A stretch of DNA of 64,000 nucleotides from Algoriphagus lacus (GTDB lineage: Bacteria > Bacteroidota > Bacteroidia > Cytophagales > Cyclobacteriaceae), in NCBI RefSeq assembly GCF_003583985.1, contig NZ_QXML01000013.1, forward strand, positions 58,166 to 122,165. Direction: 5' to 3'. The position numbers and the translations under genes are program-made. This document shows positions 52,764 through 62,315 of the stretch, piece by piece. The notes under the pieces were generated by a model. That model made no database searches. It had not been told where the DNA came from and saw nothing but the letters and a program-made list of their open reading frames with translations. Numbering within the stretch: the first letter of the stretch is position 1; every line of letters begins with the position of its first letter.

Positions 52764-53315
52764 TTATTTATTGTTAAGGTCAATGTATTTAAAAATCTGA
52801 TCCACTGCATCTTGAATGGCAGCGAGTTTGTCTTCCTGTTTTTTAGGAACTACCTCCGAAATGGTGCCTGCCCAAACCAGAACATTTCCGGGATTATTGA
52901 CAAAATGGACAGTTACACTTCCTTCTCGGTAGGTGTTTACAGGGATTTCACGTGATTCCCAATAGTAACTTCTGGTACCGGAATAGGTAAATGGATCCGA
53001 GGTGACGTTGGTTTCACGCTTTTGGACTTTGTCTGCCACCACGACACCCAGGTTGATTCTCAAGCTGGGATCTGCGGTTACGCGTTTATGCCCTCGAGCT
53101 TCCATGGCTTTGGTTATATTTTCCTTCAACAAGTCAACTAGTTGCTGATAGGGGACCAAGCTGTCATTTGGTGTATCAATTTGAGCAAAGTCGAAGGTGG
53201 TATAATTACTCAGTTTAAAGTCTTCGTATTTGTTGTTTTCGACGACCACTCGGGTTGGTGCGCATGAACTTAATGTTCCCAATGCCAGAATCAGTATACT
53301 TAGGATCTTTTTCAT
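52764..53315 (-). CDS. DUF4136 lipoprotein
   Basis: 183 residues. Lipobox in MKKILSILILALGTLSSCAP (LSSC). DUF4136 marks: KLSNYTTFDFAQ near residue 36, LLKENITKAMEARGHKRVTADPSLRINLGVV (about 66-96) and NTYREGSVTVHFVNNPGNVLVWAGTISE (about 127-155). The family is envelope-associated and of unknown function; members often occur as paralogues in one cluster, as here (see 53993-54634). Probably co-transcribed with the gene at 52105-52755. Confidence 0.85.
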   Translation of the reverse strand: MKKILSILILALGTLSSCAPTRVVVENNKYEDFKLSNYTTFDFAQIDTPNDSLVPYQQLVDLLKENITKAMEARGHKRVTADPSLRINLGVVVADKVQKRETNVTSDPFTYSGTRSYYWESREIPVNTYREGSVTVHFVNNPGNVLVWAGTISEVVPKKQEDKLAAIQDAVDQIFKYIDLNNK

Positions 53316-53396
53316 GAGAATCAGGTTTTGTTGTTGAACGATAAATTTTTTAATAGAAACTTAAAGAAGGTAGAGTTTCACTCATACGTAGTATCC

Positions 53397-53990
53397 TCAA
53401 TTATTTATTATCACCAAACCGACATTGAAACCAAGGTTGGATTGTCCTTCCAGTCCTCCTCCTTCCAACGTTCCGTAATATTTGACCCCAATCCGGAAAG
53501 CAACATTATCACTAGGCTGGATCAGGGTGCCGAGTTCGGGTCTGATGCCAAATTGCCAATGGGTATCATTGGATTCATACATTCCCATTTCAATGGTTCG
53601 ATTGGTTGCGATAGTTCCGATTCCAAATGAAACGTACGGTCTCAAAAGATCAGTAAACGAGTGATAATAGGATGCAGTCGCCATGATGGGATAGGAATAT
53701 TGGTAGCGATACTGGATTCCTGACAGAGAAGCTGTTTCCCGGGTATAGACTTGGTTTTCAGTTCGCTTGAAAATCGTTGAGTGCCCTACCTCACCTCCAA
53801 TGGCCACATGGTCATTGATGAACTTTTGGTATTCAAACACAAAGCCTCTGCCTGAGACTACATCGATGAAGTCCGCAGTATTTCCGGTAGGCAGAGTTAC
53901 AGCATAGTTGAAGCTGTACAGGGATCGTTGGGCATTAGCCGAAACTCCAACTCCAATCAGAAGTAAGAATAAAATCAGGTGTTTTTTCAT
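53397..53990 (-). CDS. Outer-membrane beta-barrel protein
   Basis: 197 residues. A signal peptide (MKKHLILFLLLIGVGVSANAQ) is followed by about eight amphipathic strands of an OmpA/OmpW-like barrel (LYSFNYAVTLPTGNTADFI, AIGGEVGHSTIF, YQYSYPIMATASYYHSF, RPYVSFGIGTIA, WQFGIRPELGTLI, FRIGVKYYGTL) and a final strand LGFNVGLVIINN. No OmpA peptidoglycan-binding domain. It starts two bases after the stop of the DUF4136 gene 53993-54634. Confidence 0.8.
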   Translation of the reverse strand: MKKHLILFLLLIGVGVSANAQRSLYSFNYAVTLPTGNTADFIDVVSGRGFVFEYQKFINDHVAIGGEVGHSTIFKRTENQVYTRETASLSGIQYRYQYSYPIMATASYYHSFTDLLRPYVSFGIGTIATNRTIEMGMYESNDTHWQFGIRPELGTLIQPSDNVAFRIGVKYYGTLEGGGLEGQSNLGFNVGLVIINN

Positions 53991-53992
53991 AG

Positions 53993-54634
53993 CTATTTCT
54001 GAAGGTAAGGAGACTGTGAAAATGCCTGATCCAAGGTTCGGTCAATACGGTTGGCCGCCTGGCTTTCTTCTCCTTCGAGAAGTCCGTTCACAATAGCAAT
54101 CCAAGTGACGGGTATCTGATTGGAAGAACTGATATCCTTTGGACTGGTCATCTGTACAAAAATACTTCCGGTCTTAACTGCTGTGACGGTAGGAGGATAG
54201 TAACCTGGATAATACCAACCCCATCCGGTACCGTAGCCTGGGTAGTACCAACTCCAGTACCACCAATCGTAGTAATAATAAACCTCAGTTGTCTGAAGCG
54301 CGGAGGGGAGGAGGATCAGGTCAGGACCTGCAGACTCATCCACTTCGGTATATCCCATTGCCCGCATGTTACTGCGAAGGGTCGCAAGAATAGGATTGGC
54401 AAGCTGGGGTGGTAAATAATTCGGTTCATCTCCACTGCCTGGATTTTCAGAAGATATACTCACGACTTTGTCCGGTAAGGCAAACGTGTTTTTCTTCGTA
54501 AAGTCAAAACCGGGATCGTGATTGGTATAAACTACGTCAAGCTCTTCGACACTGGAAGCCCCTTCAGGGGAGCAGGATATCAATCCTGCTCCCAAGAGGA
54601 TACTCAAACTTATTCGTTGTAAGAAATTATACAT
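53993..54634 (-). CDS. DUF4136 lipoprotein with Trp/Tyr-rich insert
   Basis: 213 residues from the ATG at 54634, which opens a lipoprotein signal (MYNFLQRISLSILLGAGLISCSPEG, lipobox LISC). A start further upstream (54697) would overlap the previous gene and hide this signal. DUF4136 body: FDFTKKNTFALPDKVVSI, LRSNMRAMGYTEVDES, TWIAIVNGLLEGEE. In the middle is a striking aromatic stretch (YYYYDWWYWSWYYPGYG, about 118-134, continuing GWGWYYPGYYPP). The role is unknown; the stretch could line a membrane or polysaccharide contact. It is the second gene of the cluster. Confidence 0.8.
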   Translation of the reverse strand: MYNFLQRISLSILLGAGLISCSPEGASSVEELDVVYTNHDPGFDFTKKNTFALPDKVVSISSENPGSGDEPNYLPPQLANPILATLRSNMRAMGYTEVDESAGPDLILLPSALQTTEVYYYYDWWYWSWYYPGYGTGWGWYYPGYYPPTVTAVKTGSIFVQMTSPKDISSSNQIPVTWIAIVNGLLEGEESQAANRIDRTLDQAFSQSPYLQK

Positions 54635-54656
54635 AAAGTGAGTTGAACAACCTTTC

Positions 54657-55127
54657 TTAGATGTCACCCAAGAACGGAAGCTCCTGCTGGATGGCATTTC
54701 TGATGGTATTGGTAATGTAGAAGTCTACTTGGAGAAATTTGGCTGCATCCATGGCAGAAGTAGCTTTCTTGAATTTTTTGTAATAAGAGGAGTAAAGACT
54801 GTTTAGCGCAGCGTCATTTTTCAAAGAACGCAGAGCAAGTGCATCAGCCTCAGCCTCTCCGATATGGGTGAATTTTTCCATATAATCGTTGATAATCAAA
54901 ATGCGCTCTTTGCCGATTGCTTTTCTTTCCACTTCAAATTCGTCATAGACCGCCCAAAAAGCAGTTGCCTTGTCCCCGGAGAGCTTCATGTAATATTCTA
55001 CAAGGGTTCTTTTGTCCTTACCAAATGCATCCTGCACAATTTTGATTTCGTCGTCAATAGTCTGTGCAAAAGAACTTCCGATGCCTATAAAAAAAAGGAT
55101 CAGGGCAGAGAGTAATAATTTTTTCAT
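54657..55127 (-). CDS. Small exported helical protein
   Basis: 156 residues from the ATG at 55127, with a signal peptide (MKKLLLSALILFFIGIGSSFAQ). The mature part is alpha-helical and charged (LVEYYMKLSGDKATAFWAVYDEFEVERKAIGKERILIINDYMEKF), with a pattern recalling Spy/CpxP-like periplasmic chaperones, but the LTxxQ motif is absent. It is the first gene of the leftward DUF4136 cluster; the next start lies 23 bases downstream of its stop. Confidence 0.65.
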   Translation of the reverse strand: MKKLLLSALILFFIGIGSSFAQTIDDEIKIVQDAFGKDKRTLVEYYMKLSGDKATAFWAVYDEFEVERKAIGKERILIINDYMEKFTHIGEAEADALALRSLKNDAALNSLYSSYYKKFKKATSAMDAAKFLQVDFYITNTIRNAIQQELPFLGDI

Positions 55128-55265
55128 GGTTTTGTGAATTTTTAAAATGATGAATTGCAAAAAGATTTACCTGTCAAATAAATCTGAGGTAAAGCTGCAG
55201 TTTTGTTCAAAATAAATACATGATTAAAGTCAGCTTAGCCCCTGTATTTTATTGGACTATGGAGT

Positions 55266-56465
55266 TTAGAAACTCTCATTCACATTAAGGTAAAAGCCTG
55301 AATTTCCTTTTTGCCCAAAACCATAATCTGCCGATATCGTGGTTCTGTTTTGCTTGTTGATCATGACCCGAAAGCCAACCCCATAGCCTGGATTGATCTT
55401 GTTAAAAAGTTTTTCATTGGTGGTTTTGCTGCTGAAGCTCCCTGCGTTGACAAATACGGTTCCTCCAAAAGTCTCCTTGTTTTGCTGAAGCGGAAATCGC
55501 CACTCTGCCTCACCGTAAACCATGCTTTCTCCCCGGAATCGGCCTTGGGCATAAGCCCGTCCAGTTCGCCCAAACATATCCCAACCCATCGACGGCAAAT
55601 TCATATAAGGTAAGTTGCCTGATACCAGAAAGTTTCCAAATCCCCAAAGTCCGATGATGTGCCGCTTTCGGCTTTCGCTCAGGTTGATGTAATGCCTGTA
55701 ATCCATCATCAGAGTTGAAGAACTTTGGTCCGAACCCAGAAATGTGGGATTGATTTTGTACTGGATCCAGGCAAAATTTCGCTCATAGGGCGACACAGCC
55801 ACATCCCTGTTCTCCATCACCGCATTTAGCGTCACACCTGACAGGACATAGCGATCGGTGTTAAATCCTTTTGAAAGATTGTATTGATCGTGAGAAAATT
55901 GAAGGAGGGGATCTGTTTCCTCATCAATGAAATTTTTGATTTTGGTGTGGATATCCAAATGGTACCCCACGCCCAGGTAAAACTTCGAATCTCCTATTCG
56001 CTTCAGCATTGCCTCATAAAAACGAATCAAGGTGAAGTCCATCTGTTGCTCCCCCCAATACACTCCAGATTGATTCGGATTTTCAACTGGATCATTTGGG
56101 GTAGAGCTGCCCAGTCCAAAGGTGGGTTGGGAGGTAAGAAAGTATCTCCAATCACCGATCAAAATGGTACTGTTATCCGAAAGGTAGATGTTATGTCTTG
56201 AGCTGAAAATCCACTGTTTCTTGGTGGTGTATAAAAGGTTTCCCACCAAATTGGACATTTTGGTCGTAGCCGGATTCCCCATGTACCAAGAAGCTGATGG
56301 CGCAAATCCAAACATCCATCCGTTGGCAGGGTTTGAAGCAATTGCCGGAAGAGGGACAAAGCTAAAGTGGTACACTTTGTTTGGGATGTATTGAATTGAA
56401 TCGGTTTGGGCAGATAGCGTCAAGGAAAAAGTAAGTAGGATCCCGAGGAGAAAGTTTGATTTCAT
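55266..56465 (-). CDS. BamA/TamA-like outer-membrane surface antigen protein
   Basis: 399 residues. A signal peptide (MKSNFLLGILLTFSLTLSAQ) is followed by a barrel of the bacterial surface antigen type without POTRA domains: GWMFGFAPSASWYMG, TTKKQWIFSSRHNIYLSDNSTILIGDWRYF, SSSTLMMDYRHYINLSE, MVYGEAEWRFPLQQNKETFGGTVFVNAGSF, GYGVGFRVMINKQNRTTISADYGFG. The glycine-rich GYGVGFR and final DYGFG strands are characteristic. Lack of POTRA argues against a central BamA role. Single gene, 139 bases upstream of the DUF4136 cluster in gene order on the same strand. Confidence 0.75.
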   Translation of the reverse strand: MKSNFLLGILLTFSLTLSAQTDSIQYIPNKVYHFSFVPLPAIASNPANGWMFGFAPSASWYMGNPATTKMSNLVGNLLYTTKKQWIFSSRHNIYLSDNSTILIGDWRYFLTSQPTFGLGSSTPNDPVENPNQSGVYWGEQQMDFTLIRFYEAMLKRIGDSKFYLGVGYHLDIHTKIKNFIDEETDPLLQFSHDQYNLSKGFNTDRYVLSGVTLNAVMENRDVAVSPYERNFAWIQYKINPTFLGSDQSSSTLMMDYRHYINLSESRKRHIIGLWGFGNFLVSGNLPYMNLPSMGWDMFGRTGRAYAQGRFRGESMVYGEAEWRFPLQQNKETFGGTVFVNAGSFSSKTTNEKLFNKINPGYGVGFRVMINKQNRTTISADYGFGQKGNSGFYLNVNESF

Positions 56466-56947
56466 AATTGGGGAAGATGTTTTGGGTTGCTGGGTTAATT
56501 TCCATTCAATCTAAGCTTTACCTGTGATTCCAAAATGGAGTTTTCCCTAATCCCGAAAAAATAAATTGCATTTTTTCAGGAATTCCTAATTGAATAAGGC
56601 GTTACGGACATTTTCTTTTCTGGAAAAAGTTAATTCTATGCTCTTTCCGCAGCACTTTTTGAAACAATGGTCTTGACTCTCTCCCCATTGTCAGGAAGTC
56701 AAGGTGGATAAGGATAAAATTCCGTCCCTGACGTAATGTCTATTTTCATTTTGAAGAATTGGTGGAATACCTCTATAAGAAAAGGTTAAAGTGATTCACG
56801 CATAAACAGGTCCGTTGTAATTGATTTAAATCCAATTCTTTGCTGACTATTGTCATGAATTTTGACTTCAAAACCGTGCAGCTTTACCCAGTTGCAGGAT
56901 AATTTTTTTTACCTCCTGCATGAAGTCAACCAGCAAAATCAAGCCAC
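56466..56947. other. Intergenic region with no visible feature
   Basis: 482 bases between divergent genes. I see no gene, repeat or convincing terminator; it must hold the promoters of the barrel protein and of the GH63 operon. Confidence 0.4.
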
Positions 56948-59698
56948 ATGGAAAAGTCTAGATTGCAAGAATCGCGTGAGAAAAATATTCCCTGGAAAAA
57001 ATGGGGTCCTTACCTAAGTGAGCGTCAGTGGGGAACCGTTCGGGAGGATTACAGCGAAAATGGAGACGCCTGGAATTTTTTCACCCATGACCATGCCCGC
57101 TCGCGGGCTTACCGTTGGGGTGAGGATGGGATTGCCGGGATTTCGGATGATCAGCAAAACCTTTGTTTTGCCCTTGCTTTCTGGAATGGTAAAGATCCGA
57201 TCCTGAAGGAGCGCCTTTTTGGGCTTACCAACAGTCAGGGAAATCACGGCGAGGACGTAAAGGAATACTATTACTACCTCGACAGCACCCCGACCCACTC
57301 CTACATGAAATACCTCTACAAGTATCCTCAGGGGGCCTTCCCATATGAAGAATTGGTTCGGGTAAACGGACAACGAACCCGGGAAGAGATGGAGTATGAG
57401 TTGATCGATACGGGAATATTTCAGGAGGATCGCTACTTTGATGTCTTTGTGGAATACGCCAAAGGAGAGGGTCCAGAGGATATTCTGGTGAAAATCTCCG
57501 CGATCAACCGAGGTCCGGAGGATGCGGAGTTGCATGTTTTGCCGACACTTTGGTTTAGAAATGACTGGTCCAACTGGATCGCCGATTCCAACAGAGCGGA
57601 ATCCAAGCCTCTTTTAGCTCAGAGCAAATCCCCGAAAGGTGAGACTTCTCTGACAGCAAGCCACTCCAAACTGGGCGAATTCACCCTTTCCTGTGAGGGT
57701 GAGGTGCCTTTGCTTTTCTGTGAAAATGAGACTAACCATCAGCGACTTTTTCCCGGAACTGCCAATGAAAGCTCCTTTGCCAAGGATGGAATCAATGATT
57801 ATGTAGTGTATGGTGCAGAAGACGCCGTAAATCCAGAGAAAAAAGGAACAAAAGCCTCCGCCCATTACAAAATGACCATCGGGCCCGGTCAAACATCCGA
57901 GGTGCGAATCAGACTCACCAAAAATGAAGTCAAACCCAAGGGAGCCGCGTTTGGAAAAAGCTTTGATGCCGTCTTTGTGGATCGGCTCCGGGAAGCGGAT
58001 GAGTTTTATCAACTGGTCACGCCTTCAAGTGTCAGTCCCGATCAAGCCCAAGTCATGAGACAGGCGATCTCCGGAATGCTTTGGAGCAAGCAGTTCTTTT
58101 TCTTTGACGGGGACAACTGGCTGGATGAGCACCATTCTAACCCGCTGCATACGGGATTTAAAAACTCCCGAAACTCAGACTGGTACCACATGCTCAACCG
58201 GGACATTATCTCCATGCCGGACAAGTGGGAATACCCTTGGTATGCAGCATGGGATCTTGCTTTCCATTCGTTGCCGCTTTCCATTGTTGACCCTGATTTT
58301 GCAAAGGATCAAATGGAACTGATGCTGCGCCCGATCTACCTCCATCCCAATGGTCAGATGCCGGCTTACGAGTGGAATTTCAGTGATGTCAATCCGCCCG
58401 TCCATGCCTGGGCCAGTCTGTTTCTCCATCGGGTGGATTCCGCCTTCCATGGCAAACCTGACATCAAATTCCTGAAAGCCACTTTCAACAAGTTGTTGAT
58501 CAATTTCACCTGGTGGGTCAACCGAAAAGACCGCTCCGGCAAGAATGTATTTGAAGGAGGTTTTTTGGGATTGGACAACATCGGAATCTTTGACCGAAGT
58601 GCCCCATTGCCAACAGGCGGAAATCTGGAACAGGCAGACGGAACAGCTTGGATGGCCCTTTTCAGTCAAAACATGTTGGAACTGGCAGGAGAACTGGCCA
58701 TGGATGATGATTCCTACGAAGAAATGGTCGTCAAATTTGTCCAGCACTTTCAGTTCATCGCTGCCGCAATGAACAAAAAAGGGAACGACGGCATGTGGGA
58801 TGAGGAGGATGGATTTTATTACGATCTGCTCCGATTCCCTGACGGGAGAGCCGAAAAGCTCAAAGTCAGATCACTGGTAGGACTATTGCCGCTCTGTGCC
58901 ACCACTATTATCGAAAAATCCCAGCGGGAAAAAGTTCCTGCGGCAATGGCAGCAATCAAGGAAAACCGCCGTAGAATGCCGGAGCTCAGAGAAGCCATGC
59001 ACGTAACCGGAGAGGGACATTATGGGGTGAATGAGCGGGGAATTGTGGCTTTGGTGGATACTGACAAACTCCGGAGGATTCTGTCCAGGATGCTGGATGA
59101 GGAGGAATTCTTCGGTCCTCACGGTATCCGTTCGATTTCAAAATATCATGAAAAACATCCGTATGTACTGAATGTCGCAGGCCAGGAGTTCCGGGTCGAT
59201 TACTTGCCTGCCGAATCCAACACGGGCATGTTTGGAGGTAATTCCAACTGGCGGGGACCCGTCTGGATGCCTGTCAACATCATGCTGATCCGTGCGCTGC
59301 AGCAGTTTTACCTCTACTACGGTGACAGTTTCAAGGTAGAATGTCCGACCGGTTCCGGAAATATGATGAACCTTTTTGAGGTCAGCAAAGAACTCAGCAG
59401 CCGAATCATCGGCATTTTCACCAAAGATGAAAACGGAAAACGTCCCGTCTTCGGAGGAAATGAAAAATTCCAAAACGATCCGCATTGGAAGGATCACCTG
59501 TTGTTTTATGAATATTTCCACGGAGACAATGGCGCCGGTTTGGGAGCAAGCCATCAGACAGGCTGGACCGGGGCGGTTGCCAAACTCATTCAGATTTATG
59601 GATTGATCGATCCGCAAACTTTCCTCCAGGGAGGTGTAAAAACAGCCTTTCAAAAAGGGGAGGATATCCTCAAAGCTGAAAAAAAGCGGGCAAAGTAA
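56948..59698 (+). CDS. GH63-type glucosidase
   Basis: 916 residues, no signal peptide, so cytoplasmic. An (alpha/alpha)6-barrel glucosidase of the GH63/MGH1-like class: N-terminal WGPYLSERQWGTVREDYSENGDAWNFFTHDHARSRAYRWGEDG, then EWNFSDVNPPVHAW (about 475) and GVLP-like GMWDEEDGFYYD (about 615), and a late WRGPVWMPVNIM (about 770) typical of the family. Long bacterial members of unknown substrate share this start. Acid and base residues are probably Asp/Glu in these segments. It is followed by GH13 after 46 bases and probably co-transcribed. Confidence 0.85.
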   Translation: MEKSRLQESREKNIPWKKWGPYLSERQWGTVREDYSENGDAWNFFTHDHARSRAYRWGEDGIAGISDDQQNLCFALAFWNGKDPILKERLFGLTNSQGNHGEDVKEYYYYLDSTPTHSYMKYLYKYPQGAFPYEELVRVNGQRTREEMEYELIDTGIFQEDRYFDVFVEYAKGEGPEDILVKISAINRGPEDAELHVLPTLWFRNDWSNWIADSNRAESKPLLAQSKSPKGETSLTASHSKLGEFTLSCEGEVPLLFCENETNHQRLFPGTANESSFAKDGINDYVVYGAEDAVNPEKKGTKASAHYKMTIGPGQTSEVRIRLTKNEVKPKGAAFGKSFDAVFVDRLREADEFYQLVTPSSVSPDQAQVMRQAISGMLWSKQFFFFDGDNWLDEHHSNPLHTGFKNSRNSDWYHMLNRDIISMPDKWEYPWYAAWDLAFHSLPLSIVDPDFAKDQMELMLRPIYLHPNGQMPAYEWNFSDVNPPVHAWASLFLHRVDSAFHGKPDIKFLKATFNKLLINFTWWVNRKDRSGKNVFEGGFLGLDNIGIFDRSAPLPTGGNLEQADGTAWMALFSQNMLELAGELAMDDDSYEEMVVKFVQHFQFIAAAMNKKGNDGMWDEEDGFYYDLLRFPDGRAEKLKVRSLVGLLPLCATTIIEKSQREKVPAAMAAIKENRRRMPELREAMHVTGEGHYGVNERGIVALVDTDKLRRILSRMLDEEEFFGPHGIRSISKYHEKHPYVLNVAGQEFRVDYLPAESNTGMFGGNSNWRGPVWMPVNIMLIRALQQFYLYYGDSFKVECPTGSGNMMNLFEVSKELSSRIIGIFTKDENGKRPVFGGNEKFQNDPHWKDHLLFYEYFHGDNGAGLGASHQTGWTGAVAKLIQIYGLIDPQTFLQGGVKTAFQKGEDILKAEKKRAK

Positions 59699-59744
59699 CT
59701 CTTTTGATTTAGTTAAGAATTGACAATTCATTGAAACCTTGACC

Positions 59745-61250
59745 ATGGCAAATCCAATCTATCCTTCCCTTTACCAGATCAATACCCGGGTGTATCTGAC
59801 GGAACTTTCCGAGTCGCTGGGTCGCCCTGCCACACTGGATGATATCCCGGACATCGATCTGAATAAAATTGCCGAATGGGGCTTTGATTGGGTTTGGTTT
59901 CTAAGTGTTTGGAAGACTGGGGAGAAGGGGAGAAAGGTTTCCCTTGAAAATGCCGAATGGAGGGAGGAATTCCAAAAGACATTGCCTGATTTGAAGGATC
60001 AGGATATTGCAGGCTCCGGTTTTTCGATAGCAGGGTATCAGGTTCATCCGGCCATGGGGGGAGATGCTGCACTCGGGAGGCTTCGAAAAAGACTTTCCGA
60101 CCTTGGGATAAAGTTGATGCTGGATTTTGTGCCCAATCACATGGGGCCGGATCATCCCTGGGTGGAGAAAAATCCGGAGTATTTTGTCTCCGGTACTGAA
60201 GAAGATCTGCATCGGGCACCTCAGAATTACACCCGCATCAAAAGCGGAAAGAAGGAGTTCATTTTGGCCTACGGCCGTGATCCCTACTTTGCAGGATGGC
60301 CGGATACGCTTCAGTTGGATTACAGCAATCCCGCCACAGCAGCGGCAATGACCCAGGAGCTCCTTCGGATTTCAGATCAATGTGACGGAGTCCGTTGCGA
60401 TATGGCCATGCTGGTTTTGCCTGAAGTTTTTGAGAAAACCTGGGGAAAAAGGGCGGTATCCTTTTGGCCGGAAGCTACTGCGGCTGTCCGCCAAAAACTT
60501 CCCGGTTTCTGCTTTATGGCAGAGGTATATTGGGATTTGGAGTGGACACTTCAGCAGGCCGGATTTAATTATGCCTACGATAAACGGCTTTCAGACCGAT
60601 TGCGGGACGCCAATGTTCCGAGTATTCGGGGACATTTGATGGCTGATCTTGGCTACCAGGAGAAGCTCGCCCGCTTTTTGGAAAACCACGACGAACCCCG
60701 AGTGGCCTCTGTTTTTCCTTTGGCTCAGCACAAGGCTGCCGCGGTCATTACTTACCTCACTCCCGGATTGCGGTTTTTTCACCAGGGTCAATTTCAGGGA
60801 AAGACCAAACGGATCTCTCCCCATCTGGTACGCGGTCCCAAAGAGCCGGTAAACAAGGAGATACAGAAATTTTACGAGGGCTTACTGAAGGTTTTGAAAA
60901 ACACCGAAGTGAGAGAATGGAAGTGGAATCTGCTGGATTGTGTATCCGCTTGGGAGGGAAATGGTACCTGGGACGGTATTCTGGCCTTTGGTTGGGCGGG
61001 TCCGAAGCCCGATCAGCTATGGGCAGTAGTGGTCAATTACCGACCTCATCGCTCCCAATGCTACCTCAAACTTCCACTCAACGGTTATGCCGGATCGGAT
61101 TGGAGACTTCAGGATTTACTCAGCAAGACCTACTATGACCGAAACGGGAATGACCTTCAGTCCGCAGGGCTTTTTCTGGATTTGGATGCTTGGGAATACC
61201 ATGTGTTTGAGTTGAAAAAAATCAAAGGAAAGACTCCTAAGGGGAATTAG
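59745..61250 (+). CDS. GH13 alpha-amylase family protein
   Basis: 501 residues from the ATG at 59745 (an in-frame TTG at 59739 is less likely). TIM barrel with all four GH13 regions: I DFVPNHMG (about 127), II GVRCDMAML (nucleophile Asp, about 211), III FMAEVYWDLEW (acid Glu, about 254) and IV FLENHDEPR (stabilising Asp, about 307). No signal peptide and no extra starch-binding domain. Region sequences are unusual for maltogenic enzymes, so the substrate may be a glucosyl osmolyte or sucrose/trehalose-like disaccharide. It lies between GH63 and an aquaporin. Confidence 0.85.
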   Translation: MANPIYPSLYQINTRVYLTELSESLGRPATLDDIPDIDLNKIAEWGFDWVWFLSVWKTGEKGRKVSLENAEWREEFQKTLPDLKDQDIAGSGFSIAGYQVHPAMGGDAALGRLRKRLSDLGIKLMLDFVPNHMGPDHPWVEKNPEYFVSGTEEDLHRAPQNYTRIKSGKKEFILAYGRDPYFAGWPDTLQLDYSNPATAAAMTQELLRISDQCDGVRCDMAMLVLPEVFEKTWGKRAVSFWPEATAAVRQKLPGFCFMAEVYWDLEWTLQQAGFNYAYDKRLSDRLRDANVPSIRGHLMADLGYQEKLARFLENHDEPRVASVFPLAQHKAAAVITYLTPGLRFFHQGQFQGKTKRISPHLVRGPKEPVNKEIQKFYEGLLKVLKNTEVREWKWNLLDCVSAWEGNGTWDGILAFGWAGPKPDQLWAVVVNYRPHRSQCYLKLPLNGYAGSDWRLQDLLSKTYYDRNGNDLQSAGLFLDLDAWEYHVFELKKIKGKTPKGN

Positions 61251-61329
61251 ACGTAGGCAGGAAATCCTTGCTCACCGATAGGATGAACTTTCTCCAACCA
61301 CCAAATCATCAAACCAACTTCCATTCTAC

Positions 61330-62112
61330 GTGGAGAATCAATACTATTTTACCAAGTACTGGAGAGCCTATCTATCAGAAATGGCCGGTACGGCGCTGCT
61401 CTTGCTGATCGGGCTTTCCATTGTCATTTTTCTCTTTGCAGCGGAAACACCCATGGCGGATATCATCCCCAATGTGACCCATAGGCGGATGCTTTCCGGC
61501 TTTTTGTTTGGCGCAACCGGTGCCATCATTTCCATGACAGCCCTCGGACGGGAGAGCGGTGCCCACATCAATCCTGCTGTGACGATGGTATTTTTTCTCT
61601 TCGGAAAGATTGAAAAGCGGGCAGCGATGGCCTATGTCATTTCCCAGTTATTGGGGGCAGTGATCGGTTGTCTTCCGCTTTTCATCTGGGGAGCTTGGGG
61701 TGAAAGCATAGATTTTGGGGCGACCTATCCCGGAGTGGGCTACACCGTTTCCGAAGCATTTTGGGGAGAAGTGATCACCACCTTTACCATGGTTTCTTTA
61801 CTGATCGTGTTTATTGGTTTTCGGTCCATCCGTCCTTTTACGCCCATGCTGTTCCCTTTTCTGTATTCGATCATGGTGCCTATAGAAGCAGTCATTTCCG
61901 GTACGAGTACCAATCCAGCCAGAAGTTTTGGTCCTTCCGTAATCACCGGAATATGGGACAGCTGGTGGATCTATTGGGCAGGTCCGATCCTTGGGGCACT
62001 GTTGGCTGCTTTGGCCTGCAGTGCTTTGGCAAAACGTATCACCGTAGCCAAGCTCTACCATTTTGACAGCGACCGGGACGGCTTGTTTCGGAGAAAGGGA
62101 ACTTCGGTTTGA
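61330..62112 (+). CDS. Aquaporin / glycerol facilitator (MIP family)
   Basis: 260 residues from a GTG start. Six spans and two half-helices with the paired motifs HINPAVTMVFF (about 78) and TNPARSFGPSVI (about 197); both are intact NPA boxes. The arginine of NPARS is the selectivity-filter residue. From sequence alone, water versus glycerol channel cannot be decided. It lies 79 bases after the GH13 gene, on the same strand, suggesting a shared sugar or osmolyte function. Confidence 0.85.
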   Translation: MENQYYFTKYWRAYLSEMAGTALLLLIGLSIVIFLFAAETPMADIIPNVTHRRMLSGFLFGATGAIISMTALGRESGAHINPAVTMVFFLFGKIEKRAAMAYVISQLLGAVIGCLPLFIWGAWGESIDFGATYPGVGYTVSEAFWGEVITTFTMVSLLIVFIGFRSIRPFTPMLFPFLYSIMVPIEAVISGTSTNPARSFGPSVITGIWDSWWIYWAGPILGALLAALACSALAKRITVAKLYHFDSDRDGLFRRKGTSV

Positions 62113-62315
62113 TGGGGAAAAGAACCCATCCGGTTTTTAAAAGCCTGTAATAAGTTGGCAATTTTTTGATCCTAATCTTCCATGCACGGATAAAAGCATC
62201 GAATGGAATACCGTAAAATTATAATTCTTAAAATACTAATGGTCTCAATTTTTTCTAATAATATTTTTATTTAATCAACATTTTGAACTATTTTCCATTT
62301 TCTAAAGAATCGAAA

